DNA of 64,000 nucleotides from Dolomedes plantarius (lineage: Eukaryota > Arthropoda > Arachnida > Araneae > Dolomedidae): the NCBI GenBank assembly GCA_907164885.2, contig OU015491.1, positions 111,751,968 through 111,815,967 on the forward strand. The letters run 5' to 3'. A program made the position numbers and the translations under genes. A model generated the notes under the pieces. It saw only the letters and a program-made list of their open reading frames with translations. It did no database searches and was not told the DNA's origin. How positions within the stretch are numbered: the first letter of the stretch is position 1; each line of letters begins with the position of its first letter. Of this stretch, positions 45,325 to 56,600 are shown in pieces.

Positions 45325-47013
45325 TTAGACTAGTGTTTCCCAACCTTTTTCGAGCCGCGATTCTGTTCAATGGTTTCCACGTATCCTGCGCCCCCCACCC
45401 AGCATGTTTTCACTAAAAAGGTCTTTTAAGACACAAAGGGAAAACACTACAGTACATTTTTCTCTATTTAATTTTACCTAAATGTTTAATTTAGCAAAAA
45501 TGAAATCTGTAGGAAATGGAAAACATTTAGAAACATTTATCCCCCAGTCAAAGGCGTGAAAAAGCAAGAACAGAACAGATCAGAACTCCAGGGAAAATGA
45601 TGCACCTATTGTATTGATTCAGAATCAAATAACAATAAAGATACTTTTTGTAATCTAAAGAGAATTTTATTATGTTTACAAATCTATCTACATAGTGCTG
45701 AAACTCTGAATGTGTTCGACTGTAATTCATAAGAAAAAAAAACGGTGTTCAATCATACAGATGGTATCCTTATTTAGAAGATTACGATATGTCTGATGTG
45801 TAAGTAAAGGCAAAATAAAACAAGAGTTGCTTAAAACGGGCATCGGATTATCGATTTACAAGCAGCTAAGAATTAAATGAAACAAGTTTTTCAAAAAATT
45901 TAGATTAATAAATGATGAATGCAATCCAATTTTCTCGGCAGCCATTTGGATTTTGTGCCTTTTGTAATAGTAAATGAAACAGGTATACATCAATACCAGC
46001 AAGGGACGAAAGATCCAGCAGCGTAACTAAACATTTTGAGTCTTTGCACAAAATATTGGTAACCACCTCCCCCTCCACCCCCCACCCCACCCCCCACCCC
46101 AAAAAAAAATTATGTTCACCAGAAATTGTAGCAACTCGTGGCCTTTAAACGAAGACTTAATAACGTGAAATATTTTAATGGAATCTTTCAAAAACAGCAC
46201 TGTACAACAGAGATAGCAACAAGCATCACTAACCTTCGCTTATGTTTTCCTATAAATAGTTGGTCTAGGAATAATCAAAGTTCTTCGAGTGTTTCTTTGG
46301 GTGCTACTTTATACAAGACTGGGAAAAATGCACGATAAGGAACATTGTTCATTTGGGATGTGATTGGCTCTTTTATGGTGACTTTCTTCTGAGTCTCTCG
46401 TGGGGACATCAAGATTATGAAAAGGGTAACTGAACCAAAATTACTAAGCATACTTGAGAGATTTAACATAACACGATGAAATCCTGCCTTCCTCTTGCGC
46501 CTATGCTTCTATACTTCATCCCAAACCCTTAAAGCGTTACAACTTCTTATTTATACATATGCCCCCGCCCCCTAGTCAAAATGTCCACTGGACAGAAAGG
46601 GGATGTAACCTGTGCTTACAGTCACATCAATGAAATCAAGTGTTAAATCAAGGAATAACTAATGGCTTAAAAATGCGTGTGAGCGGTCAGAGTGCGCTTC
46701 CGATAAAAAGAAGGGCATCTTTTTACTCCCTTCTCTGATACATTGGAAAATTTAATGCTATGCCGAGTTTTGTTTGAAAGCACATTGAAGCCCCTCCTCC
46801 TATTACTTTCCACGTTTTCAGAAAGTAAACTTCAGCCGTAAATTTTTCGGCCAAGAAATCCCATTACTCCCATCCAAATCGAACATGGGAAGGTATTTGG
46901 AGAACTCTCGAAAGAATACCTCAAGTTCTATGATAAAGGTTACTCATAATTGTTCAAATAAAGAGATTTCAGATTTTTTAAAAGTGAATTTCTTTCAAAA
47001 ATTTCTACTTTAT

Positions 47014-47195
47014 AGGTTGGTTGATTGGTTGATAGAACTACTGTTATTCTTTTGCTACACAGGGTCTCATTAGACCGGGACCTGCTGCTTAAAGCCGATT
47101 CCGAATAGCTGCAAATATCTAAGTCAATGGTGCGACTTGAACCCACAAACTGTGGTATCGATTGCAAGCGCACTAGATTTTCGTCCATTGTCCGG
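47014..47195 (-). mobile_element. tRNA-derived SINE, family A (minus)
   Basis: On the minus strand: box B GTGGGTTCAAGTCGCA, body GGAATCGGCTTTAAGCAGCAG, then a tail of CCAATCAACCAACC near 47014-47030. It adjoins the truncated 5' side of the mariner relic. Confidence 0.75.
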
Positions 47196-47309
47196 CTTAC
47201 TAAATAAATTGGGGGGGGCGGCACACTTAATAATCAGAGCTTTTGCGAATTGCAGAACCTGGTGCAATAGTAGTTATGCCTCTGGAAAGAACAGTCATGA
47301 CAGTATGTT

Positions 47310-47900
47310 GGAGCAGGTGAACCTGCACTAAAGAAAATGAAAAGCGGCTCCACAAAAGTTTATGGTCACAGTTTTTTGGGATGCCCATGGTATAATCTTT
47401 ATTGATCATTCAGAGAAGGACAAAAAATTACCTTAGAGTAATATATATCTTTACAGGATAAATAGTGAAACTAACAGAGAAAGACCACATTTAGCAGATA
47501 AAAAGGTTCTTTCCTATCATGACAACGTTCTGGCTCATTCACCTACAATTGCGGTGGCAAAACTGTTAGGGCCTGTTCACATGAAATGCGGGAACGTCAG
47601 CGTTAAAGTTTCCGTTGGCGCTGATTGATTAAGTAGGTCATTTACTGGTGTATGATTGGTTAAAATATTTTACACTGACTCTGCCTATGTGACTCTGCCT
47701 ATTCTATGTGAACATGCCCTTAGAGTTACGCTACGAAATTGTTCTACTCTCTCCGTATTCTCCAGATTTGGCCCCTTGAGACTACAACTTGTTTCCAAAT
47801 ATGAAAAAATTCCCCGCAGGGCAGAAATTTGCATCAAATTCCGAAGTGATTCGTGAAACAAACGTCTTTTTTTTTCCCCGGAGCTGTACATATTTTAGTT
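47310..47900 (+). pseudogene. mariner transposase relic, interrupted by a MITE
   Basis: Readable pieces in mixed frames: GEPALKKMKSGSTKV, VTVFWDAHGIIFIDHSEK, then KKVLSYHDNVLAHSPTIAVA-KL, and after the MITE (47569-47719) ELRYEIVLLSPYSPDLAP and DYNLFPNMKKF. WD--G-I--D, HDN--AH and YSPDLAP-D are the classical mariner catalytic-core motifs. Removing the MITE and one TTA rejoins …AKL-L-ELRYEI in frame. The 5' third of the gene is missing, and stops are scattered. Confidence 0.88.
47569..47719. mobile_element. MITE with TTA duplication, family 2, copy b, inside mariner
   Basis: Ends GGGCCTGTTCACATGAAATG and, inverted, GGGCATGTTCACATAGAAT; TTA at 47566-47568 and 47720-47722. It shares the terminal GGGCCTGTTCACAT with 45134-45324 but has a different interior. 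Confidence 0.9.
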
Positions 47901-48036
47901 TAAGGGGCCAGATTGTGCCCTTCTAATGTTAAATGAAGTCAAATATAAAGTATTATTGCGTTGTATTATAAAATGAATTTAATGAAACGATTGATGGACG
48001 ACTTTAGCTGTTGCAGATGCATGATAATATCCGATG

Positions 48037-49051
48037 TTTTTAAGGTATATAACGAATAAGTAAATTCAGTTAAAGGTTGTAAATCCTAAATAATGTATAT
48101 AACGAATTGAATGGAGAAATGATCAATTCAGTTTTAAGAAATTTAAATACCCAATTTTGTTACTTATTTAGTGAGTAGTATATTGCTAACTAATACATAT
48201 CTATATTTTATACTCATGTAAACGAAAGATATATTGAATTATAATTTAAAATGTGAGGGATCCAAATGGTATATTCATATACATTTCCATCACTGACTCT
48301 ATAAAATTATTTTTGCAAATTCAATTGAAACATGTCACTTTTCATTTTCTTTTTAAGTTCTTTTCACACAGTTCGAACGAATTTCCATGTTCGCAATGAG
48401 GAAGATTTCTCATACTCGAAACATCTTTCATAGAAATCGGAAGTTTGTGAAACCTCTTTTCGAAATCTGAAATCTTCTGAAGCATTATTCTTAAAAGCTG
48501 GAAATTTAAAGTCTCTCATCGTAAGTAGTAAAAGTCGACATATGTACTCTTTATCAAAGCATGGACCCAGAGAAGAAATTCTGTATCCTTTAAAAGCATT
48601 GAAAGAAATTGCATTGGCAACCGTCCTTTTAATTTTTTCTCATTCACGACACCTCGAATTCTACAATTCTTCGGAAAGTATTTCTCCACTTCTCTTATCA
48701 CTGGGTCACATATGTTCACCGGGATAGTTTTCGGCATGACTAGTTACAATACTGATTACATTTTGTATTGTTGCTCCATTGCGTCATATGTAATTAGCTT
48801 CTGAATGTTTTCTTCACTCGTCGAATTTTTTTCCACTTGTACGGATCTCTCTGAAATTTACCGCGGTTTTTCGCACCTTATTTTCCTTTTGATCTCTTTA
48901 GTGAGCTATTTCACGACTTGCTTTTTTTTTCAGTCTCTTATAGCTATTCACACAACCACCTTCTTTTAATGTATGTCGCGATGCCACCAGCTGTTTTTAA
49001 GGTATATAATGAATAAGCCAATTCAGTTAAAGGTTGTAAATCCTAAATATG
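48037..49051. repeat. Direct repeat, ~52 bp, 960 bp apart
   Basis: TTTTTAAGGTATATAA then GTTAAAGGTTGTAAATCC occur at 48037-48091 and 48997-49051. The sequence between shows no recognisable gene apart from a short minus-strand open frame (48737-48516) of unknown meaning. Confidence 0.8.
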
Positions 49052-49505
49052 TATCATAAGTGATTATCAAAATATTATGAAACAATTAACGTAGTACCAA
49101 GGGAACATAACATACGTATTTAGTCTAAATTTGAGGATCTCTGCAACAATATCTTCAATTCAAGATTTATATGAATAGTAAAAAAATAAGTAAATGGAAA
49201 TAAAAGGCGTACCTCAACAAGCATCAAGTAAAATGGAAATATTTTAGAGTACGCGTGATTTAAAACAAATATATTTTTTCTTATCGGAAAATTTTGTACT
49301 CATTTTTTTTAATACACACTATATGTTACTAACTATTACGGTGTTGCAAATCATGTTGTAACAAAACGATAGCAAGAGTGCATTTTACGAACCGCAATGA
49401 TACTCCGGTTAAATTTGAAGCCCGAACGGAATCTGACTAATTCTTACTTTTACTACTCAGATTTCTTCATGTATATATTATATATATATATATATATATC
49501 TTTTA

Positions 49506-49735
49506 TATCTGGCAGGCACTTGTCTTCTGAAGGTAGGTATTTCTTCTGACACTGGCCCATGAAGATCCGTGATGTTTTGCTGGCTACTTTATTATGGGAG
49601 CACCATTTATGTGAGCCAGCATTGCTCTCTGTGAGAGGAACGACACAGAAACGGGCAAGCTGTTTTCGGGATTTGAACCCAAGTCCACTGTGTTGAAGCT
49701 CAGAATGTTAACAACCATGCAATGTGAACAGCGAT
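49506..49735 (-). mobile_element. tRNA-derived SINE, family C
   Basis: On the minus strand: GGGTTCAAATCCCG (box B) near 49668, then body GCTCACATAAATGG and ATCTTCATGGGCC. It pairs with the split copy at 20303-20790. Confidence 0.8.
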
Positions 49736-50289
49736 TTATTCAATATTAGAAGCATTAATTCTAATGGTGTGAAGGTAATTAATGATAAGTGCAACTATTA
49801 TATAACGATTCTTAAGAATTCTATTTAAAAAGAAAATATCTTTGCAGATCCATATCTAAATTTCCATGGGCTTGACAACGAAATTAAGTAGAGGAGTTGA
49901 TATTACAGTCAAGCTCTCACAGTGTAAAACTTGCATACAGCTTTCATAAAATGTTATTTAGGTAGAAGCTGTGACTTGTATCTTGTGTGACTGTAACTTG
50001 TGTGAAGTATCACCCTGACAAAGCTCTAGCAAACGGAAATGTGGACTTGTTTAATGATCAAACCATGTCTCACTTCAATAACATTTTGAAACATAGGCAA
50101 AAGAAAACTTCTCTTGATAGCTTTGTTGTGAAACTCCTTAAATCTGAGTCTACAACAGGGATCGGTGGTGTTAAGAGACTGAAAAGAGAAAGAATGTCTG
50201 TGCAAGAACCTGATGTTTTATTGGATGGAGACTCCCCTTCCAAGCAATAACCCCTCTCCTCCTCTACTTAGACACTATCCCATTAGGCC

Positions 50290-51167
50290 TAGGGATGCGA
50301 CATCGATGTCGATGTTCTCAAAACATCGATGTTTTGATAAAAACATCGATTTATTGAAGCCGATGTTTTTTTAACATCGATGTTTTGTGCTCGATGTTTT
50401 ACGTTGTCTCGATGTTTTTTATTAATGAAAAAGTATCATAATAAAAAAAAAATTACCACGTAGCATAATTTTCACACTCAGTAAATGTAAGTCTGAATTC
50501 TGAAAAGCACGAATACGAAAGGGGGAACGATTCCTTGGCAAACAGACAAATGGCAATCAACAACCAATGAACCAGTCAGAGCGCTTGGAATGTTCATGAC
50601 ACACCAGAACCTTTCATGGGGTTTTATTTTACTAATAGTATATACAAGAGAGCAGCCATTTAAGTATTTGTTTTGTTCTGGTTTTATATAAGTTGACGTT
50701 AATATTATTAGTAAGATGCCTCCCAAAAGTACCGTTTGGAAATATTTTTTCAAAACCTCTGACAAATTGGCGAAATGCAATATTTGTCTTAAGTCCCTCA
50801 AAACTTCTGGCAATACCATGAATTTATCTGGACATTTGAAGGCAAAACATGGCGATATTTACAACGAGAATTTTGAGTCATCAATGTAGCCCAACGCAAA
50901 AGCAACCAAGTTTTTGTCATTTGTGTCAGCCCAATCAGAGAGTAAAATTAAATAACCTCTCCCCCCCCCCCCCCCCCCCCCCACGACTAACCGAAGTAAC
51001 ATTAATGTTAGAGGTTACTAAACCAGTTTTAAAAAATGAATGTTCTAAAACATCGATGTTTAAAAACATCGATGGTTTTTGGGCGATGTTTTATTAGCAT
51101 CGATGTTTTAATATTGAATATCGATGTTTCAAAACATCGATGTTTTGTTATCGATGTCGCATCACTA
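50290..51167 (+). mobile_element. hAT-type element encoding only a BED zinc finger, copy A
   Basis: Ends TAGGGATGCGACATCGATG and, inverted, TAGTGATGCGACATCGATA, with a perfect 8-bp duplication ATTAGGCC (50282-50289 and 51168-51175). The related Tigger copy near 39206-39213 has the uninterrupted single ATTAGGCC. The ends are packed with ATCGAT motifs (four on the left, six on the right, by eye), mostly as ACATCGATGTTTT. The only intact ORF is the BED finger at 50716-50889. A run of 22 C lies at 50961-50982. Confidence 0.92.
50716..50889 (+). CDS. Stand-alone BED zinc finger protein (57 aa), copy A
   Basis: From ATG to TAG: MPPKSTVWKYFFKTSD, then CNICLKSLKTSGNTMNLSGH and LKAKH, ending NENFESSM. 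Aromatic WKYF, C-x2-C and H-x4-H (CNIC … HLKAKH) with the SG-T-NL--HL--KH signature form a complete BED finger, the DNA-binding domain at the start of many hAT transposases. No catalytic domain follows: the stop is genuine, and the next sequence is the element's other end. The identical-length ORF in copy B (59715-59888) keeps all metal ligands. Its likely target is the element's own ATCGAT-rich ends (inference). Confidence 0.8.
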   Translation: MPPKSTVWKYFFKTSDKLAKCNICLKSLKTSGNTMNLSGHLKAKHGDIYNENFESSM

Positions 51168-52435
51168 ATTAGGCCATCAACTCCTTTCAGTACAGATTGA
51201 ATGACGAAAAATTTTATTTTATTTTTTCGAACCATTGTTTTAAATTATGTCTGTCTAGTTTAAAGAATTTGTGTAAAATAAAAACCCATCTAGTATCATT
51301 ATACTCATGATTCAACACTTCAATATTTATAAAAAATAATTCGATTCCTTCAACTAATTACTACCGCTTAAGAATGGGAGACGAGAGTCTGACAGGGTGG
51401 GACCAAAATTATTTTAAGGAAATAATGGTTGTTGTTTTTTCACATTTTTTAATTAAAATACTCCAGTACAATCCTTTTAATTTATCAAATAGAAGTTTCA
51501 AACCACTTCCGCAAATGAGAATACCTCAAACACATCGTGGAAATACTTTGAAAGCTATAGATGCCTCAATTTGTTATAAACTATTTCCACATAAAGACAT
51601 AGAGGGAGAAATTTCAGCACTTTAAATATTTCGAACTATAAGAGGCTTGATTTTACCGCACTTTAAAAACCTAGACTTATTGAAATCTGAATTATTTCGC
51701 AGCTTTTTCTCGGGAATAGAAATGCAATAATCTCTTTCATATGTTGCCGGTTGCAAGAATGCATTGCGAGGAATGTGAGCTTTTTTATAACTCTTGCAAT
51801 ATTTTCTTACTAACTGTCAGAACATTTCTGATAAAGAAAATATATATGGTTTTTTTTTCTCTTTTTCCACATCAAAAATAGAATGCTTGATGATTTCAGA
51901 CTATACTCGGTGAGATAAAAGTTTTATTTCTCAATGAAGGGAAAATATCGTTAAAATCTTTTATTTTCGGGAGTTTAGCAAATGAGGTCTCTGTGAGATA
52001 GCAAACTATCCACAATTTCTCACCTAGATAAGATGCTATGTCTCCTTGGTAGTTTTCGCTTAAATGCATATGCAAATTATTTTAGCAGATTATTATTTGG
52101 CATCTTATTTTGTCTCAGGGAAGGAATACAGCTAAAAAGGGTTTTATTATGAGATTTACTTTTTACTTTTTCCAAAAATCACCGAGAATAAAGAAATTAT
52201 ACTTTACATGGATGTTAAGTTCGTAGTTTTAAAGGGAATAACGTTTGTTAACAAACTCATGCAAACAATCTAAACTCATGCAAACAAAACAAATTTTAAC
52301 ATACTATTTTAAAAATTACATCACTGGTTCGATGCCCGTCGCTGACAAATCCACCGCTGTGTACACTATTGGCGGCTGGTGCACGAAAAATCTGTCGTGG
52401 CTGCAATGTTCTCCAAGTTCTCAAATTTACCTCTG

Positions 52436-53060
52436 GAGGTGTGCGGGGTCAAGTGTACCGGTCTCGTCACTTGACTCGGTTCTAAATTACGGGACCGGCT
52501 TGTAGGGGGTAGTGCTGGCCCCCTTAAATGAATACGGAGCCCCCTTAAATGAACGGCCAGCCGTCTCGCGGTGTACATATAGGCGAATGTCTAGCGGCAA
52601 GTGCACGTTCGAAAAACAAACAAACAAACAAACAAATATTGAACATAGATATTTTGGAAAATGCTCAGATCAGGATAACTCTTCGATTGGTGATTGTTCA
52701 TTTATTAGCTTATTGACAATTTATGTGATGTAAGTTTTAAATGAAATAATGTAAAAAGCAAACTTACGTTTAAAAATTACCAACCGACAAGAATTATTGA
52801 GTTTAAAAGTTGCATCCCGTGTCTAACCCGAACTCCATCACTTCTTCAAGGTGAATTACTATAAAAGATAAAATTGGAAAAAGTTCTAGAGTTATCAGAT
52901 CATCAGGGTGAAGTGTACTTGTCTCGTTACTTGACTCGGTTCTAAATTACGGGACCGGCAAGTAGGGTATAGTGCTGGCCACCTATACGATGCCCCCTTA
53001 AATGAATGGCCAGCAGTCTCGCGGCGTACATACGGGCGAATGTTTAGCGACAAGTGCCTC
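52436..53060. repeat. Two direct copies of an unnamed dispersed repeat
   Basis: Copy one is about 52440-52618, copy two about 52913-53060. Shared blocks: CTCGGTTCTAAATTACGGG, CCCCCTTAAATGAA and GCGAATGTTTAGCG-like. Each ends in a simple tail (AAAC)n or C/A runs, as in retroposed elements. No clear polymerase III boxes. Confidence 0.65.
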
Positions 53061-53641
53061 CGCATCCCCCCCCCCCCCCCCCCCAAAAAAAAAAAAATCT
53101 TCAAAATCAATGAACTGTAGATTTTGGGTATATATTCACTTTGCATAATAACAATAAAAAAAAGTCTCACCTTCCGTTTTTGGCAAATCTCAAGTGACTT
53201 ATACTTGATATTTAAAGATTAACTAGTTGGTACCCGTCAAAACATGACGGCTAGATAGTAAATTAATGTACTAAAACACAAATTATACTCAACACACCAT
53301 TGCCAAATGTTGAAAATCATAATAATGTGCAGAAACAAATTAATGCGTTTAAGTGGCCTCGTGCTTAGTGAGTTTTCAATTGTAAATTATCACTAATTAA
53401 TAGAAATTGCGGTTACAAAAACCAAATTTGACAAATCTACAGATTACAATCTTTCGTTTAAGACCAAAATTAAGTAAATTGATGCAGTAGATTTCTCTCA
53501 CGGACTGCCCAGAAAGTCAGCTTAGCAACTTAAATATATAGATATGCATTTGTGCTTCTTTTAGGCAAAAATTAACAAAATTTAATATATAAAAATGAAT
53601 CTTTGTTTAGTTATGATTGTATAGAAATTCACAGTTTAAAG

Positions 53642-53826
53642 GGCCGGCCGATGGCTAGGGCGCTGGCATTCGGTATCTGAATCTGTGGGTTCGAATCCCA
53701 CTCTTGGCATGGACGTTTGTAGCCCTTTCGGAATCGGCTTTAAGCAGTAGGTCCTGGTCTATTATGCCTTCGTGTAGCAAAAAAAAAATGACCGTAGCGC
53801 TCCAAACCAAACCAAACCAAACCAAT
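53642..53826 (+). mobile_element. tRNA-derived SINE, family A, best copy
   Basis: Box A-like GATGGCTAGGGCGCTGG, box B GGGTTCGAATCCCA, body GGACGTTTGTAGCC and GGAATCGGCTTTAAGCAG, then GACCGTAGCGCTCCAAACC and an (AACCA)n tail. It is the cleanest member in the window. Confidence 0.92.
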
Positions 53827-54215
53827 CACAGTTTAAAAGAGACGATCATGAAATTACATACAGACGTCGCTAAACACAGCGGAGACAACTTAGAACTTCC
53901 GGAATCGAAATTAATTTTCGTTAATTTTTAATTAATAAAGAACCAACACTATTTGAAGGGTGAGTCCCGAAATGTAAGAGCCTCACAGCCGTCTACCAAG
54001 GGTGAATCCAGAAATGTAAGAGCCTCACACACAAAAATTAGAAAGATTATAAAAGAGCATGATTTCGAAATGATTAGTACATTTGAAGCAAATTTTTAAT
54101 TGAATAATTCAGTAAGATATAAATTTACTTCAAACTGTCCGCAACCCCTCTAATTATATTTTTGCGCCCCACAAGGGGGTCGCGAGCCACAATTTGAGCA
54201 CAACTGATCTAGAGC

Positions 54216-55659
54216 ATGATCTGCCAATCACCCTCATCCTTAATATGCTAACAAATAAACTAACTAGATGGCCTTAATATATTTAACAATATGGTACGTA
54301 TATGAACCGGTATTAAATTGCCTTTGCTCGTGTTAGAGATCGACAGCATACCCCAGCGTATAGATATTAAACCGATACTTTATAGTTTAATTTTCGTAAC
54401 TTATCACATTCTGCATAAAGGGGAGCTTACAGAGATATTCTATGCATCGCATATGATAACGTAACGTTAATAATGTGATGAAAACTCAATAATTGATAAA
54501 CTAAAGTCACATAGTGCGGTATGGCGATGTATTTATTGGCATCAATAAAAAAACAAACTCAAGAATGACTGAAAAAAAGGTTCTCTCGCTTAATTTAAGT
54601 AATTAATTAAGTAAAAAATCAATACAAGAATTTTATTAAAGTCTACTGGCTAAAGTTCACTGGTTTTGAATCCTACTGTACATTAAAAAAGCTTATACAA
54701 CACTGATGAAATCTATGCGAACATTTACCTTTATCGAATTTTAGATATGTCAGAAGTATGAAAAGATTTTCTATAAAAATGTACTTTTTCTTATAAACTA
54801 CGAAAACCGTATTGAAAATCGAATTATAGATTTTTATCTCACGAGCGTGTGAAAAAAAAAATGTGTTCGAAAAACGAATGTAGTTTGGTTTTGTTCTGCT
54901 CTTCGTATTAAAAAAACCTGTCTTTTTTTTTCCTTCTATTTTCAAGTGAACTGAACTACAAGAATCTAAAGATTTAATTTTTTAGGAATTTAAAATTTGT
55001 TCCGCAAACAACAGCTATTTTTCTACTTTTTTCATCGAAGAAAAAAACTAAAAAAAACTTATGACCGCGTAAAATGTCAATTTGTTCATCCGAGAGCAAC
55101 GTGATTGAAGAAATACAAATATACAAATAGAAGCATAATGGAATTTTGTCAAGAAAGAATCTGTTTGAATTGCCTTCTTCTCCCCGGCAAGAACGAACAA
55201 AATACTAAATGAAAAACTTCTTTTTCCAAATATAAAACTTCGGGATTATAGTTTCAGTAAAATTAGTTCAAAGTTACTTCAAAAATTTTTTGGTCGATTT
55301 GGAGGAACATATGAATATTTGATAAGTTTATCAGAACAACTTCGCTAAAAAATGCTGCGGAAAGATTTTCTTAACTGGCACTCAGTTTTTTTTTATTTTT
55401 TATTATATATAAATATTTACCCATAGGATTTCCATACAAATGGAGATTGGAAGGGAATAAATTGTTCTGGTAGGTTATATAACATAGGAATTATGCTTGT
55501 TTTTTGGTATAGTTAATGATCGAGGATTAATAAATAGCTTGATAAAATGTGTAAACTCAGTATTTAAATGCGTCAACAGAATCATATGAATGCACATGTA
55601 TCATGAAATATGTAGACGTCAAAAGTGGAGTAGCAGGTGTTTGGGGGTACACTACTTAC
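54216..55659. other. No gene recognised
   Basis: AT-rich sequence. A hAT-like end (CAGTTGTGCTCAAATTGTGG, inverted) stands at about 54140-54210, and a related start (AGTGTTTCCCAACC) at 45332. They are too far apart to pair with confidence. Confidence 0.45.
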
Positions 55660-55759
55660 GGCCGCTGTGTATACTAACCCTATTGGATTCGATCACCTCA
55701 ATCTTAACCTATGGAGAAAATTTGCCCCAGGATTGCCGACTTGGATTTAAAGATTTTAA

Positions 55760-55921
55760 CGTAGGATTACGTTCCTCAATAACGGTCCTCCGGAAAGAAA
55801 AAAATTCAGAGTCCGTCGCGAGTTATAATTTTGGCAGCGCGCCAAACCCAGTAGCAGTTAACAGTTAAACAGAAAAGTATCAAAATGCGTTTAAAAAAAA
55901 GCAACGATAAGTAATCCTACG
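55760..55921. mobile_element. 162-bp TTAA-flanked MITE nested in copy d
   Basis: Ends CGTAGGATTACGT and, inverted, CGTAGGATTACTT; TTAA at 55756-55759 and 55922-55925. A different family from its host MITE. Confidence 0.85.
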
Positions 55922-56033
55922 TTAATAATCCGCGGTAGTTTCGTTAGAAGAGACTATCTGAATTTTTTTTAATTTTTAATTTTGTTAATTTTTACCAAAA
56001 AGAAACACAAATGCATATTAATCATGAAGTACC

Positions 56034-56036
<3 letters not shown>

Positions 56037-56127
<91 letters not shown>
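56037..56127. repeat. Long (TA)n microsatellite
   Basis: About 45 uninterrupted TA units directly abutting the TA-flanked MITE at 56128. Confidence 0.95.
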
Positions 56128-56130
<3 letters not shown>

Positions 56131-56600
56131 TGTGTAACAAAATTATAAGACCACTGTGGATTTTGTGATTTTTACTATAAATAGCATATTTTTTTAAAAA
56201 TTAAATTAGGTTAATGTTAATAAATGAAATATAAAATATATGTATTTTATTTTTAAGAGATATTTAAATATACTAATTATTTTATTTATTAATTATTAAT
56301 TTATTTTATTTGTGATGTAAAGTTACAGTTTATCTACGATTTTGAAAGAAAAAATAAAATAGTTTTAAAAACGCAAGCGATTTTAAATAAAAAAATAAGT
56401 GGTCTTATATTTATGTTACACCAAGATTTCAAAAAATCATTTGCTGGGTGAAATTAACTCAATTTTTTTTCCTTTCAGCGATTTATTCGAGAAAATATAA
56501 CTTTTTTCATTTGCTTCAAATTTTAAAATTATTCATTTTATGCAGTGTAATATTAAAATGAGTGATATTTTGGGTGGTCTTATAATTTTGTTACACACTG
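56128..56600. mobile_element. TA-flanked MITE with an internal end copy
   Basis: Ends CAGTGTGTAACAAAATTATA, continuing AGACCAC, exactly inverted on the right. TA on both sides. A diverged internal copy of the right end (GTGGTCTTATATTTATGTTACACC) lies at 56399-56422. Tc1/mariner-like; non-coding. Confidence 0.92.

Larger units (their letters stand above)
49987..51300 (+). pseudogene. Tigger transposase C-terminus, interrupted by a BED-finger hAT element
   Basis: The frame 49987-50250 gives DLFNDQTMSHFNNILKHRQK, KTSLDSFVVK and ends GDSPSKQ, as at the C-terminus of Tigger1-like transposases. The 3' non-coding part runs to ATTAGGCC at 50289, is split by the element 50290-51167, and resumes at 51168 to about 51300 (…TTATGTCTGTCTAGTTTAAA), matching the other copy at 38744-40470. 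The upstream catalytic part is absent. Confidence 0.8.

Noticed and set aside
48516..48737. 73-codon minus-strand open frame starting MPKTIPVNIC
   Set aside because: No recognisable domain. It sits between two direct repeats; nothing shows that it is expressed.
51374..51625. 83-codon open frame after the Tigger relic
   Set aside because: Protein-like in places but no family mark and no splice or regulatory context; left as unassigned.
53642..53760. tRNA-like box A and box B
   Set aside because: No cloverleaf can be completed, and the body and CCAAA tail show a SINE, not a functional tRNA gene. The same applies to the other SINE sites.
45332..54215. hAT-like start at 45332 paired with a hAT-like end near 54210 as one 9-kb element
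   Set aside because: Ends differ in sequence and no matching flanking 8-mers were found; more likely two unrelated fragments.
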